Part shown: piece by piece, positions 16,919-25,462 of the stretch | How the letters are laid out: every line of letters begins with the position of its first letter | Numbering within the stretch: position 1 is the stretch's first letter | Source of the DNA: an uncultured bacterium | GTDB lineage: Bacteria; Bacteroidota; Rhodothermia; Rhodothermales; Rubricoccaceae | Length of the DNA stretch: 64,000 bases | NCBI GenBank assembly: GCA_947493945.1 | Contig: CANLSR010000002.1 | Location: forward strand, 372,001-436,000 | Reading direction: 5' to 3' | Translations under genes and position numbers: made by a program | The notes under the pieces: generated by a model | Told to the model about the DNA's origin: nothing | Seen by the model: the letters and a program-made list of their open reading frames with translations, nothing else | Databases searched by the model: none

Positions 16919-17938
16919 ATGCCCGACCGTCTCAAAGGTCTCCTGTCGCTGCTCGTCAGCCTAGCGCTGGGCCTGGGGCTGCTGTGGCTCGCGCTGCGCG
17001 GCGCGGACCTGGGCGCGGTGGCCGAGGCGCTGGCCCAGGGCGAGTGGGTCTGGTTGGTGCCGTTCGTGCTGGCGGGCCTGGCGTCGGTCGTGATCCGCGC
17101 CTGGCGCTGGGGGCTGCTGATCGACGCGCTGCCGGGCCGCCAGCGGCGCGTGCCGCTGGGGCTCACGACGGCGTCCGTGGCCATCGGCTACCTCGTCAAC
17201 TACGCCGCGCCGCGCCTGGGCGAGGTGGCGCGCGCGGCCAACGTGTCGCGCCGGGCCGAGGCCCCGTTCTCGGCCGTGTTCGGGACCGTCGTCGCCGAGC
17301 GCGTGCTGGACGTGATCGCGCTGGCGCTGGCGCTGGGCTCGGTGGCCGTGCTGTTCGGCGACCGCGTGGGCGCGGTCCTGGGCGAGGCGACGGCCCACCT
17401 CGGCGGGCTGGCGGCGTCGACGCCCGGCTGGGCCGTCGCGCTGGCGGTCGCCGTGGCCCTGGCCGGGGTGGCGCTCGCGGCGTGGCTGCTCCGGCGCGGG
17501 TCGGGCAAGCTGTCCGAGCTGCTGGCGTCGTTCCGCGACGGGCTGGCGTCGGTGGGGCGGACCGGCCGGCCGGGCACGGTCCTGCTCTCGACCGTGCTGC
17601 TGTGGGCCAGCTACGGCCTGATGGCCGACCTCCCGCTCCGCCTGTTGGGCATGGACGAGGCGTTCGGGCTGGGCCTGGGCGACGCGTGGGCCGTGATGGC
17701 CATCGGGGGCATCGGGATGGCGCTGCCGGCCCCGGGCGGGACGGGCTCGTTCCACTACGCCACCGTCCAGGCGCTGACGCTGCTCTTTGCCGTGCCGGTG
17801 ACGCCGGCGGCCACCTACGCGCTGCTGGTCCACGCGACGGGCATCGTGTTCTACTGCGTGCTCGGCGTGGCGGCCCTCGCCGTCCAGGGCACCTCGCTGG
17901 GCACGCTGACCGCCCGGGCCCGCGCCCACGCCGCGTGA
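16919..17938 (+). CDS. UPF0104 / lysylphosphatidylglycerol-synthase-type membrane protein
   Basis: A 339-residue integral membrane protein with about eight helices. Family features are RAWRWGLLI after helix two, the NYAAPRLGEVARA segment (the N-x-x-x-P-x-R-x-G-E motif) and the C-terminal GGIGMALPAPGGTGSFHYATV. Members resemble the flippase half of MprF and are thought to handle lipids; the substrate here is unknown. Its stop overlaps the GTG of the next gene, so the two are coupled. Confidence 0.9.
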   Translation: MPDRLKGLLSLLVSLALGLGLLWLALRGADLGAVAEALAQGEWVWLVPFVLAGLASVVIRAWRWGLLIDALPGRQRRVPLGLTTASVAIGYLVNYAAPRLGEVARAANVSRRAEAPFSAVFGTVVAERVLDVIALALALGSVAVLFGDRVGAVLGEATAHLGGLAASTPGWAVALAVAVALAGVALAAWLLRRGSGKLSELLASFRDGLASVGRTGRPGTVLLSTVLLWASYGLMADLPLRLLGMDEAFGLGLGDAWAVMAIGGIGMALPAPGGTGSFHYATVQALTLLFAVPVTPAATYALLVHATGIVFYCVLGVAALAVQGTSLGTLTARARAHAA

Positions 17939-18345
17939 GCCGCCGCACCGTCGCCGTCACCCTAGGCCTCGGAGGCGTACTCGTGGCAGTCGTCGCGCTC
18001 GTGGTCCTGGGCCGCCAGTCGGGCGTGATCGACATCGCCCTCCCCCGCGTCCGGCTCGACGACGCCACGGCGGCCGTGCTCGACACGGTCTCGGTCAAGA
18101 GCCGCGTGGTCGAGGCGTCGGTCGGCGGCACGGTGACCCAGGTGGACGCCGACGGTCAGGTGTGGCTCACAGCGGGCGGCGACGCCTTTGCCCTCCGGTT
18201 CGAGGAGGACCCGGCGCTGGCGGTCGAGGACCACGTGCTGGCGACCGGCCGCGTGCGGGCGTGGCGCGGCGAGCGGTGGCTGGCGGTGGGCTCGTGGGTC
18301 CGGGTCGTCTCGACGACCAAGGCGCCGCCCGGCCCAGGACTCTAA
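17935..18345 (+). CDS. Small single-pass membrane protein, 136 aa
   Basis: Not recognised. GTG 17935-17937 overlaps the upstream stop (GTGA). One N-terminal helix (VAVTLGLGGVLVAVVALVVLG) anchors an extracytoplasmic beta-rich domain of about 105 residues (VVEASVGGTVTQVDADGQVWLTAGGDAFALRF). The coupling suggests that it works with the UPF0104 protein. Confidence 0.75.
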   Translation: MSRRTVAVTLGLGGVLVAVVALVVLGRQSGVIDIALPRVRLDDATAAVLDTVSVKSRVVEASVGGTVTQVDADGQVWLTAGGDAFALRFEEDPALAVEDHVLATGRVRAWRGERWLAVGSWVRVVSTTKAPPGPGL

Positions 18346-18457
18346 CCATTCAGGACCGCCCCCGGACCGTTCGGCCACCGGTCCCGGTTTGGCGCTCAGG
18401 CTACCCGTATCGTCGTTCCAGCAGACGATTCCATTCCGGACCAGCCCCCCGCCCCCC

Positions 18458-18706
18458 ATGGAGCTCACCTTCGACCAGAACCCCCTCGGCGACCTCGTGC
18501 CGGCCGAGGTCTACCAGACCCTCGAAGCGCACAACTTGCTCAACGAGAAGGGCGTCCGCGACTACCAGATCCGGCAGCAGTTCCGGTCGATGCGGGCAGA
18601 GGACATGCCGGCCTACGAGGCCATCGAGGAGCTGCGCGAGCAGCACCCGTACCTCCAGTTCGACACGATTCGCAAGATCGTCTACGGCCTCCGGCGCCGC
18701 TCCTAG
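18458..18706 (+). CDS. Small conserved-looking soluble protein, 82 aa
   Basis: ATG 18458-18460. MELTFDQNPLGDLVPAEVYQTLEAHNLLNEKGVRDYQIRQQF continues into a charged helical C-terminus ending GLRRRS. It has good coding character and its own intrinsic terminator (18801-18835). I do not recognise the family. A DNA- or RNA-binding helical fold is possible, but nothing shows it. Confidence 0.8.
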   Translation: MELTFDQNPLGDLVPAEVYQTLEAHNLLNEKGVRDYQIRQQFRSMRAEDMPAYEAIEELREQHPYLQFDTIRKIVYGLRRRS

Positions 18707-18800
18707 CGCGCCCGGCCGCGCGCCCCCTCCCGCGCGGCCCAGACGAGTCTCCCCAGGGTTGGGTGAGACGGACCGGCCCCGGTCGGCCCGACAGAGGGAT

Positions 18801-18835
18801 CGGCGGGGCGGCCTCGGGCTGCCCCGCCGTTTTTT
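18801..18835 (+). terminator. Rho-independent terminator
   Basis: CGGCGGGGC (18801-18809) pairs with GCCCCGCCG (18821-18829), followed by six T (18830-18835). It ends the small gene at 18458-18706. Confidence 0.85.
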
Positions 18836-18979
18836 GTCCGCCCCGCTGGCGGAGATAGCCAGCGAGGCGCTCGACCGGGCCAGAGACGCTGAGCCGGACC
18901 GCCAGTCGGACGGGACGGATCGTAGCCAATCCGGTAGCGCCACATCAGATCGCCAACCCCGACGACTCCGAGGTCGGCC

Positions 18980-19007
18980 GTACGGGCGTATTGCGATACG
19001 CCCCTAC
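18980..19007. repeat. Palindromic interspersed repeat (GGGCGTAT-TGCG-ATACGCCC)
   Basis: GTACGGGCGTAT and ATACGCCCCTAC form a 12-bp stem with one mismatch around TGCG. It resembles a GTAGGGGCGTATTGC-type palindrome that I recall as scattered in unrelated bacterial genomes. Confidence 0.6.
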
Positions 19008-19028
19008 CGAGAGTCACCGGGTCTGGTA

Positions 19029-19805
19029 TCAGTCGCGGGTGCGGACGGCGGCGAACAGCGCGATGCCCGCCGCGACGGACGCGTTGAGCGACTCGGCCGG
19101 GCCGCGCATCGGGATCGAGGCCAGCACGTCGCACGCGGCGCGCACGCCCGGCCGCAGCCCGGCGCCCTCGTTGCCGATCACGATGGCCACCGGCCGGTCC
19201 CAGTCGTAGTCCCACACGGTCGTCGTCTCGCCCGGCCCGTCGTCGGCCAGGCCGACCACCCAGTAGCCGCGCTCTTTGAGCTGGTGGAGCGCGCCCGACA
19301 GGCTGGAGGTGCGGGCGATGGGGATCGCCAAGGCCGTCCCGGCGCTGGCCTTGACGGCGACGGCCGAGAGCGGGGCCATCCGGCGCTCGGGCACGACGGC
19401 GCCGGCCGCGCCCGCCGCGACGGCGCTCCTCAAGATGGCGCCGAAGTTGCGCGGGTCCTCGACCTCGTCCAGCACCACCACCACCGGCTTTTGAGCGCGG
19501 ACGGCGTCGAGGTCGGGGGCGACCTCGCTCAGCATGGCGTCGAGGTCGCGGTAGGCCACCGGCGCGACCACGGCCACCACGCCCTGGTGCTCGGCCTGGG
19601 GCGCGAGCGCGTCGATCTTGGGCCGCGGCACCATCTGGACCGGCACGCCCGCCTCGCGCGCCGCCCGGCGGATCCCGTCGATGGCGCTGCCGTGGACGCC
19701 GCGCTGGAAGTAGACCTTCTCGACGCGGCCGTCGGCCCGGTCGAGGGCGTCGCGGACGGGGTGGCGGCCGGCGAGAACGTCGGTGCGGGAGTCGGATCGG
19801 GCCAT
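19029..19805 (-). CDS. rlmB: 23S rRNA 2'-O-methyltransferase, RlmB/TrmH family
   Basis: 258 residues, SPOUT class. The N-terminal substrate-binding domain (VLAGRHPVRDALDRA...VEKVYFQRG) is followed by the knotted catalytic domain: VVVLDEVEDPRNFGAILRSAVAAGA, IGNEGAGLRP and ESLNASVAAGIALF (motifs 1, 2 and 3). It probably 2'-O-methylates a guanosine in 23S rRNA. ATG 19803-19805 abuts a 9-bp tandem repeat. An upstream in-frame start would translate the repeat as an Arg-Pro-Ala tract, but the RlmB fold begins after the chosen ATG. Confidence 0.94.
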   Translation of the reverse strand: MARSDSRTDVLAGRHPVRDALDRADGRVEKVYFQRGVHGSAIDGIRRAAREAGVPVQMVPRPKIDALAPQAEHQGVVAVVAPVAYRDLDAMLSEVAPDLDAVRAQKPVVVVLDEVEDPRNFGAILRSAVAAGAAGAVVPERRMAPLSAVAVKASAGTALAIPIARTSSLSGALHQLKERGYWVVGLADDGPGETTTVWDYDWDRPVAIVIGNEGAGLRPGVRAACDVLASIPMRGPAESLNASVAAGIALFAAVRTRD

Positions 19806-19808
19806 GCG

Positions 19809-19887
19809 AGCGGGACGAGCGGGACGAGCGGGACGAGCGGGACGAGCGGGACGAGCGGGACGAGCGGGACGAGCGGGACGAGCGGGA
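19809..19887. repeat. 9-bp tandem repeat, 8.8 copies
   Basis: Eight perfect AGCGGGACG units (19809-19880) plus a seven-base partial copy, beginning 4 bp upstream of the rlmB start codon. The 9-bp unit preserves frame. It lies in the ribosome-binding region of rlmB. Confidence 0.95.
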
Positions 19888-19957
19888 AGCTGCCACTCGC
19901 CGGCCGCTGGCGCCAGCCGTGGGCGGGAAGTCGGGCGGAACTTTGCCCGAGCCGCCC

Positions 19958-21385
19958 TCACCCCCCTCCCGCCAGCGCGTCGAGGCGAGCCACCAGCCGG
20001 CCGGCCCAGGCCTCGTGCTCGGGCTTCATCAGCACGCTGCGGAGCACGCGCGCGGCGTCGGCGTCGGGCGCTAGGTCGGGGAACCGCCGGCGGAGTCGGT
20101 CGGCGGGGAGTCGGTAGAGGCTGACGAAGACCGGGTCGTCCGGGTCGTCCATGCCGACCTGGAAGACCGCAGCGCTGCGGGTGTCTAGCTCGGCGACGGA
20201 CTCCGCCCGGGGCGCGTAGACCACGATGTCGGTCTCGGGCGCCAGGACCGGCGCCAGGCGCGCCGACGCGTCCAGCGCGCCGTGGACGTCACGCGCGGCG
20301 CGCAGGCCGGCGGCCAGCACCGGGCCGATCCCACGATCCGCGGCCAGCGGCAGCACCTGGAGCGTCATCCACAGCGCGCCCGCCGCCGCGCCGGGGCGGG
20401 AGCACTCCAGGCTGATCTCGCCCAGGTGCAGCGCCGCCGACGTAAAGTAGGTGTAGGGCGAGTCGTGCTTGTAGTGGCGGCCCACGGCCGGGTCCCGAAA
20501 GAGAACCGCGCCGCAGCCGTAGGGCTGGAGCCCGTGCTTGTGCGGATCGACCACGACCGAGTCGGCGTCAGCGATGGCGGCCAGGTGCCGGGCCACCTCC
20601 GCCGCCAGCGGCTGGCGGTCGGTGCCGGGCGGGGCGTCGCTGGTAGCGAGGAGCCGGAAGAATCCCCCGTAGGCGGCGTCGACGTGGACGCGGACGCCGT
20701 GCGCGCGGCACAGCGGGATCGCGTCCGCCAGCGGGTCGACGGCTCCTAGGCCCGTCGTGGTCGCGGTCAGGACGACGGTGCCCACCTCTCCCCTCTTTAG
20801 CGTCTCCTCCAAGGCGTTCAGGTCGATCCGGCCGTTGTCGTCGGCGGCGACCGTGTGGCAGTCCACACCAAGAACGCCGGCCATCCGGGCGTGCGTGTAG
20901 TGGCCCTCGGCGCTCACCGCGATCGGCCGGCCGCCGGTCTCCTGGCGCGCGATCCACAGCGCTTCCAAGTTGGCGACGGTGCCTCCGCCGGTCAGGTGGC
21001 CGAGGGCGTCGGCCGGCATCCCCAGCATCGCACCCAGGTCCACCATCACCTCCTTCTCGAAGGCCGACGTGGGCGGCCCGCCGTCCAAGGCGTGGTTGTT
21101 GGGGTTGATCCGCGCCGCGGCGGCATAGGCCGCGAGTGCCACCGGGTGCGGCGGCTTGAGCATCTGGCCGGCGTAGCGCGCGTGCCCAAACGGGTACATG
21201 CCCGGCGTCTCGCCGCGCGGCGGCGCCGTCATCCGCCCCAGGTACTCGTCCATCGCCTCCGCCAGCCGGTCGGCATCGACCGCCAGCGCGTCGTGCGCCT
21301 CGGCCTCGCCCCACTGGCGCTCCCACTCGGCGATGCGGTCCCAGGCGGCCGTGACCAGGTCGAGCGGGTCGGGGTGGACGCTCAC
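19958..21385 (-). CDS. PLP-dependent amino-acid decarboxylase (group II)
   Basis: 475 residues from GTG 21383-21385, which overlaps the lgt stop (GTGA). Fold-type I PLP enzyme: GHLTGGGTVANLEAL binds cofactor phosphate, VDAAYGG holds the PLP Asp, and SVVVDPHKHGLQPYGCG near residue 285 holds the Schiff-base Lys. This is the glutamate/aromatic/DABA decarboxylase family; the exact substrate is not evident. A CCGCCAGC/GCTGGCGG palindrome lies inside the gene at 20602-20618. Confidence 0.92.
   Translation of the reverse strand: MSVHPDPLDLVTAAWDRIAEWERQWGEAEAHDALAVDADRLAEAMDEYLGRMTAPPRGETPGMYPFGHARYAGQMLKPPHPVALAAYAAAARINPNNHALDGGPPTSAFEKEVMVDLGAMLGMPADALGHLTGGGTVANLEALWIARQETGGRPIAVSAEGHYTHARMAGVLGVDCHTVAADDNGRIDLNALEETLKRGEVGTVVLTATTTGLGAVDPLADAIPLCRAHGVRVHVDAAYGGFFRLLATSDAPPGTDRQPLAAEVARHLAAIADADSVVVDPHKHGLQPYGCGAVLFRDPAVGRHYKHDSPYTYFTSAALHLGEISLECSRPGAAAGALWMTLQVLPLAADRGIGPVLAAGLRAARDVHGALDASARLAPVLAPETDIVVYAPRAESVAELDTRSAAVFQVGMDDPDDPVFVSLYRLPADRLRRRFPDLAPDADAARVLRSVLMKPEHEAWAGRLVARLDALAGGG
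20602..20618. repeat. CCGCCAGC-G-GCTGGCGG palindrome inside the decarboxylase gene
   Basis: A perfect 8-bp inverted repeat around one base, in frame, encoding QPLAA on the minus strand. It has the same core as the intergenic repeat family. Confidence 0.5.
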
Positions 21386-22347
21386 GAGACGACGACCGGG
21401 GCCGGCTCGAGGTCGGCCGGGTGGACGCGGCGCGTCGTCAGGGCCAGGCCCACCAGGCCGGCGACGATGAACCCGACGGAGATGATCTGGGACTGCGGCA
21501 GGCCAAAGGCGGCTTCGGGGTTGACGCGGATAAACTCGATCAGGAACCGCTCGACGCCGGCGAACACGGCGTAGAGCGAGATCAGCCAGCCCGCCTTGAA
21601 CGGGTTCTTGCGCAGCGCCCACAGGACGCCGGCCAGCACGGCCGCCATCGCGAACTCGTAGAGCATCGTCGGGTAGACGCCCGTCGGGTTGGCGAGCGTG
21701 CACTCGGCACCGCGCTCGACGGCGTTGTAGACGACGGGATCGACGCCGCCCAGCATGTTGCGGGGGAACGTCTCGCTCCACAGCCAGCCCGGGATCCAGC
21801 CTGGCTTGTCGGCTAAGGACGAGCACACGCCCCAGTCTCCGTCGCCCGACAGGTAGCACCCGATCCGGCCGATGCCGTAGGCCAGCATCAGGCCCGGCGC
21901 GACTGAGTCGGCGAGGTGGGCGCCGTTCAAGCCCTTTTTGCGCGCGTAGAGCAGGATCGCGATGCCCGCCAGCAGGATCCCGCCGTAGACGGTCAGGCCG
22001 GAGCCAGAAAAGAACATGCCCGCCGGGTCCCGGACGAACTCGTCCCAGTAGTCGATGATGTGGAAGATCTTGGCCCCGAGCACGCCGAAGAAGCCGGCCA
22101 TCAGGGCCATGTTCCACAAGAGCGCCGAGGGCGTCGTCAGCTCCGTGCGCTCGCGCCCCTTGGCGTCCTTGGTCTTGACGCGGACCGGGCCGACCCAGCC
22201 CAGCGCGAACCGCCGGTCCAGCTCGATCCGGGTCATCGCCGTGGCCGTCAGGATGGCCAGCGCCACCATCAGCCCGAACGAGAACAGCGGGATCGGGAAG
22301 TCGAACCCGAACAGGTCGCGCGTCAGGTCGCTGATTCTGGGGTACAT
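21382..22347 (-). CDS. lgt: Prolipoprotein diacylglyceryl transferase Lgt
   Basis: A 321-residue inner-membrane enzyme that moves a diacylglyceryl group from phosphatidylglycerol to the lipobox Cys. It has seven or so helices. GIGRIGCYLSGDGDWG corresponds to the Lgt signature and RFLIEFIRVNPE to the C-terminal essential Arg region. The residue matching E. coli His103 (HGG) is Tyr here (LTVYGGILLAG). It is longer than the usual 280 because of loops (KTKDAKGRERTEL and a Cys-containing loop before MLYEFAMAAVL). It serves lipoproteins such as SusD and the copper protein in this window. Confidence 0.93.
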   Translation of the reverse strand: MYPRISDLTRDLFGFDFPIPLFSFGLMVALAILTATAMTRIELDRRFALGWVGPVRVKTKDAKGRERTELTTPSALLWNMALMAGFFGVLGAKIFHIIDYWDEFVRDPAGMFFSGSGLTVYGGILLAGIAILLYARKKGLNGAHLADSVAPGLMLAYGIGRIGCYLSGDGDWGVCSSLADKPGWIPGWLWSETFPRNMLGGVDPVVYNAVERGAECTLANPTGVYPTMLYEFAMAAVLAGVLWALRKNPFKAGWLISLYAVFAGVERFLIEFIRVNPEAAFGLPQSQIISVGFIVAGLVGLALTTRRVHPADLEPAPVVVS

Positions 22348-22371
22348 CGGCTCGGGTGTGGGGGCTGAAAG

Positions 22372-23697
22372 CTAGCCGTGAACGGGGGACGGCCCCGACT
22401 CGCGCGCGGCGGGCCCGGCGCTGAGCACGACCGCCAGCTCGGCGATCGGCACCGGGCGCTGCTCGCTCGCGCCCAGGTCGCGGACCTGGGCCGCGCCCGC
22501 CGCCAGCTCGTCGTCGCCGATCACGACCGCGTGCGCGGCGCCGGACCGGTCGGCCGCCTTCATCTGGGCCTTGACCGACCGGCCGCCGAGCGCGAAGTCG
22601 ACCGCCAGGCCCGACTGGCGGAGCGCCTGGGCGATGCCGAAGCCGGCGGCCTCGGCGGCGTCCCCGAGGCAGACCAGGAACACGTCGGGCGTGGGCGCGG
22701 CCGGGAGCGTCGTCCCGGCCTCGGCGAGCGCGATGAACAGCCGCTCGAACCCGGCCGCGTAGCCCACCGCCGGCACCGGCCGCTTGCTGCCGACGGCTTG
22801 CGCCAGCCCGTCGTAGCGGCCGCCGGCGGCGAGGGCGCCCTGGGCGCCCAGCGCGTCCGACTCCAGCTCGAACACGGTCCGGGTGTAGTAGTCCAGGCCG
22901 CGCACCAGGAGCGGGTCCTCGACGTAGGGCACGCCCAGGCCGTCGAGCAGCGTCTTGACGCGGTCGTGGTGGTCGCGGGCGGCGTCGCCCAGGAAGTCGG
23001 TCAAGACCGGCGCCCCGTCCAAGAGCGCGCGCTCGGCGGGGTCCTTGGTGTCGAGGATGCGGAGCGGGTTCGTGTCGAGCCGCTGGCGGCTGGTCTCGGA
23101 GAGCTGGTCGGCGTGGGGCGCAAAGTGCTCCCTCAGCGCGTCGCGGAAGGCGGGCCGGTCGGCGGCGTCGCCGATGGAGTTGAGGCGCAGGCGCGTGCCG
23201 GTGATGCCGAACGCGTCGTAGACGGCGCGCAGGTTGGCGACGGTCTCGGCGTCGGCGCCCGGGTCGTCCGAGCCGATCAGCTCGGTCCCCCACTGGTGGA
23301 ACTGGCGGAACCGGCCCTTCTGGGGCCGCTCGGCGCGGAAGCACGGGCCGATGTAGAACAGCCGCTGGGCGCCGCCGCGCTGGTCGAGGTGGTGCTGGAG
23401 GTAGGCGCGCATGACGGGCGCGGTGACCTCGGGCCGGAGCACGTAGGCCTCTTTGGAGCGCTCGACGACGAACATCTCCTTGCTCACGATGTCCGTCGTC
23501 GCGCCGACGCCGCGCGCGACCAGGTCGAGCGGCTCCAGGACGGGCGTGCGGACCTCTTGGAACGCGAACCGCGCCATCGTGCCGCGCACGACGCCCTCGG
23601 CCCAGCGCCACGCCGCCGCGCCCGGGATCTCCGACCCGCCGGTGTCGTGGGCGTCGGGCAGGACGTCGAAGGTGCCGCGGATCGTTTGGAAGGCCAT
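22372..23697 (-). CDS. hisS: Histidyl-tRNA synthetase
   Basis: A 441-residue class II aminoacyl-tRNA synthetase. RGTFDVLPDAHD at the N-terminus; motif 2 FRAERPQKGRFRQFHQWGTELIG; the His-binding LVRGLDYYTRTVFE and AAGGRYDGLAQAVG; and the C-terminal anticodon domain (PDVFLVCLGDAAEAAGFGIAQAL). The length is normal. The gap to lgt is 24 bp, so hisS-lgt-decarboxylase may be one operon. Confidence 0.97.
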   Translation of the reverse strand: MAFQTIRGTFDVLPDAHDTGGSEIPGAAAWRWAEGVVRGTMARFAFQEVRTPVLEPLDLVARGVGATTDIVSKEMFVVERSKEAYVLRPEVTAPVMRAYLQHHLDQRGGAQRLFYIGPCFRAERPQKGRFRQFHQWGTELIGSDDPGADAETVANLRAVYDAFGITGTRLRLNSIGDAADRPAFRDALREHFAPHADQLSETSRQRLDTNPLRILDTKDPAERALLDGAPVLTDFLGDAARDHHDRVKTLLDGLGVPYVEDPLLVRGLDYYTRTVFELESDALGAQGALAAGGRYDGLAQAVGSKRPVPAVGYAAGFERLFIALAEAGTTLPAAPTPDVFLVCLGDAAEAAGFGIAQALRQSGLAVDFALGGRSVKAQMKAADRSGAAHAVVIGDDELAAGAAQVRDLGASEQRPVPIAELAVVLSAGPAARESGPSPVHG

Positions 23698-23788
23698 CGT
23701 CGGGGGAAAAGTCTCCGCGCAAGGTGGTGCGACCGGCGCGGGGCGGCTGCGCGCGTTGTGCGAAAAGGGGCGGCGGGAAGCCGACCGC

Positions 23789-24277
23789 TCAGGGCGGGCC
23801 GCCGGCCGGCGCGTGCGCCTCGGTCGCCTCGATCACCGCCCGCAGGTCGCCGGCGCTGGCCGCCTCCGCCAGCCGGCCGCGGACGCCGGGCGTGCTGATC
23901 ACGCGCGAGACGTGGGCCAGCAGGTGGACGTGGGCGGCCCGGTCCCCCTCCGGCCCGGCCAGCATCAGCACCAGGTCCACCGGCGCGCCGTCGAGCGAGC
24001 CCCAGCCGACCGGGGCCGCCAGCGTGGCGAGCGCGGCGACGGTGCCCGAGACCGCCGGCGTCCGGGCGTGGGGCAGCGCCACGCCCTCCCCCACGCCGGT
24101 CGACATCCGGGACTCGCGCGCGGCCAGGTCCGCCCGGAGCCGCGCCGCGTCGGTCACCTCCGGCCTCTCGGCCAAGCGGCCCGCCAGCGCGTCGAGGACG
24201 CCGGCCTTCGTCTCCGCCGGGAGCCCGACCGCGACGTATCCGGCCTGGAGCAGCGTGGCGAGCGGGACGGCGGGCAT
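23789..24277 (-). CDS. PTS EIIA-Ntr-like (mannitol/fructose-type) protein
   Basis: 162 residues matching the PTS_EIIA_2 fold. His70 in STGVGEGVALPHART is the phosphorylation site, and VDLVLMLAGPEGDRAAHVHLLAHVSRVI is the core helix/strand pair. With no sugar permease nearby it is more likely a regulatory PtsN-type protein than a transporter part (inference). Confidence 0.9.
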   Translation of the reverse strand: MPAVPLATLLQAGYVAVGLPAETKAGVLDALAGRLAERPEVTDAARLRADLAARESRMSTGVGEGVALPHARTPAVSGTVAALATLAAPVGWGSLDGAPVDLVLMLAGPEGDRAAHVHLLAHVSRVISTPGVRGRLAEAASAGDLRAVIEATEAHAPAGGPP

Positions 24278-24330
24278 GGCGCGTGGGGTGGGAGTTGCAA
24301 AGATACCGGCCCCGAGAGACGCCCCGCCCG

Positions 24331-24352
24331 GCTGGCGGTCGCCCCCGCCAGC
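24331..24352. terminator. GCTGGCGG/CCGCCAGC hairpin
   Basis: GCTGGCGG (24331-24338) and CCGCCAGC (24345-24352) with a 6-nt loop, just after the stop of the pseudouridine synthase gene (24371). It belongs to the repeat family and has no T-tract. Confidence 0.5.
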
Positions 24353-24370
24353 GCGGGAGCGGGCAGCGTG

Positions 24371-25462
24371 TCAGCCGCTCGCGGGCCGGCCGGCGCCCTC
24401 GACGGTGCGGAGCCGGTCCACGACCCAGGCCATGTCGTCGGGGAGCGGCGCCTCGAAGGACATCGACTCGCCCGTCTCGGGGTGGACGAATCCCAGCGTG
24501 GCCGCGTGGAGGGCCTGGCGCGGGCCGAGCCGCTTGAACAGGTTGCCGACGAACGCCTTCCGCGAGCCCTCCGCGGCGCCATAGACGATCCGGTCGCCGC
24601 CGTACGTCGTGTCCCCGAACACCGGGTGCCCGATGGACGCCGCGTGGACGCGGATCTGGTGCGTCCGGCCGGTCTCCAGCTGGAACCGGACCAGCGACGT
24701 GGCCCCGAAGCTCTCGACCGGCTCGTGGCGCGTCGCGGCCCACTTCCCCTCGCCCTCGGGGCGGACCGACATCTTTTTGCGGTCGCGGGGGCTCCGCCCC
24801 AGCCAGCCCTCGACGCGGCCCGCCTCAGGCGCGCCCCAGACCAGGGCGAGGTAGCGGCGCTGGATGGTCCGCTCGGCAAACTGCTTGCCCAGGTGCGCCG
24901 CGGCCACGTCGGTCTTGGCGACCACCATGAGCCCCGTCGTGTCCTTGTCGAGGCGGTGGACCAACCCCGGCCGCACCGTCGGGTCGCCGTCGTAGCGCGG
25001 CCCGGCCGACTCGACCGCCAGCCCGACGTCGTCGTCGTCGGCCTCGTCGATCTCGTCGCCCGAGATCGGGCCGGCGCCGACGTGGTGGAGCAGCGCGTTG
25101 ATGAGCGTGCCGGACCGGTGGCCGTAGGCCGGGTGCACCACCATGCCGGCCGGCTTGACCACCACCAGCAGCGTGTCGTCCTCGTAGACGACGTCGATGG
25201 GGAGGTCCTCGGGCACGATCTCGATGGGCGGCGGGCGCATCACGCGGCACGAGATGTGGTCGCCGGGCTGGACCGGCGTCGACACCTTGGTGACCGTCTG
25301 GCGGTTGACGTCGACGCGGCCCTCCTTGATGGCGCGCTGGACCTTGGACCGCGTCGCGTTGGCGGTCTTGTCGGTGACGTAGAGGTCCAGGCGGACGGGC
25401 GCCTGGCCCGGCGGCACGTCCAGTTCGATCAGCGTCTCGACGGGGTCCGGCTCGTTGCTCAT
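24371..25462 (-). CDS. RluA-family 23S rRNA pseudouridine synthase
   Basis: 363 residues. An S4 RNA-binding domain (VRLDLYVTDKTANATRSKVQRAIKEGRVDVNRQ) is followed by the catalytic domain with HRLDKDTTGLMVVAK, where Asp is the catalytic residue. LETGRTHQIRVHAASIGHPVFGDTTYGG is the family signature. It is RluD-like by domain order. An acidic insert (DEIDEADDDDVGLAVESAGPRYDGD) lengthens it. The ATG overlaps the stop of the aminotransferase gene (ATGA). Confidence 0.94.
   Translation of the reverse strand: MSNEPDPVETLIELDVPPGQAPVRLDLYVTDKTANATRSKVQRAIKEGRVDVNRQTVTKVSTPVQPGDHISCRVMRPPPIEIVPEDLPIDVVYEDDTLLVVVKPAGMVVHPAYGHRSGTLINALLHHVGAGPISGDEIDEADDDDVGLAVESAGPRYDGDPTVRPGLVHRLDKDTTGLMVVAKTDVAAAHLGKQFAERTIQRRYLALVWGAPEAGRVEGWLGRSPRDRKKMSVRPEGEGKWAATRHEPVESFGATSLVRFQLETGRTHQIRVHAASIGHPVFGDTTYGGDRIVYGAAEGSRKAFVGNLFKRLGPRQALHAATLGFVHPETGESMSFEAPLPDDMAWVVDRLRTVEGAGRPASG

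Larger units (their letters stand above)
18707..19028. other. 322-bp intergenic region with terminator and two hairpin repeats
   Basis: It contains an intrinsic terminator (18801-18835), a CGCTGGC/GCCAGCG inverted repeat (18844-18864) and a near-perfect 12-bp palindrome around TGCG (18980-19007). No gene is seen. Confidence 0.6.

Noticed and set aside
19809..19887. CRISPR array
   Set aside because: Units are 9 bp with no spacers, so this is a simple tandem repeat.
19806..19961. Arg-Pro-Ala N-terminal extension of RlmB
   Set aside because: It is only the tandem repeat in translation; the family fold begins after ATG 19803-19805.
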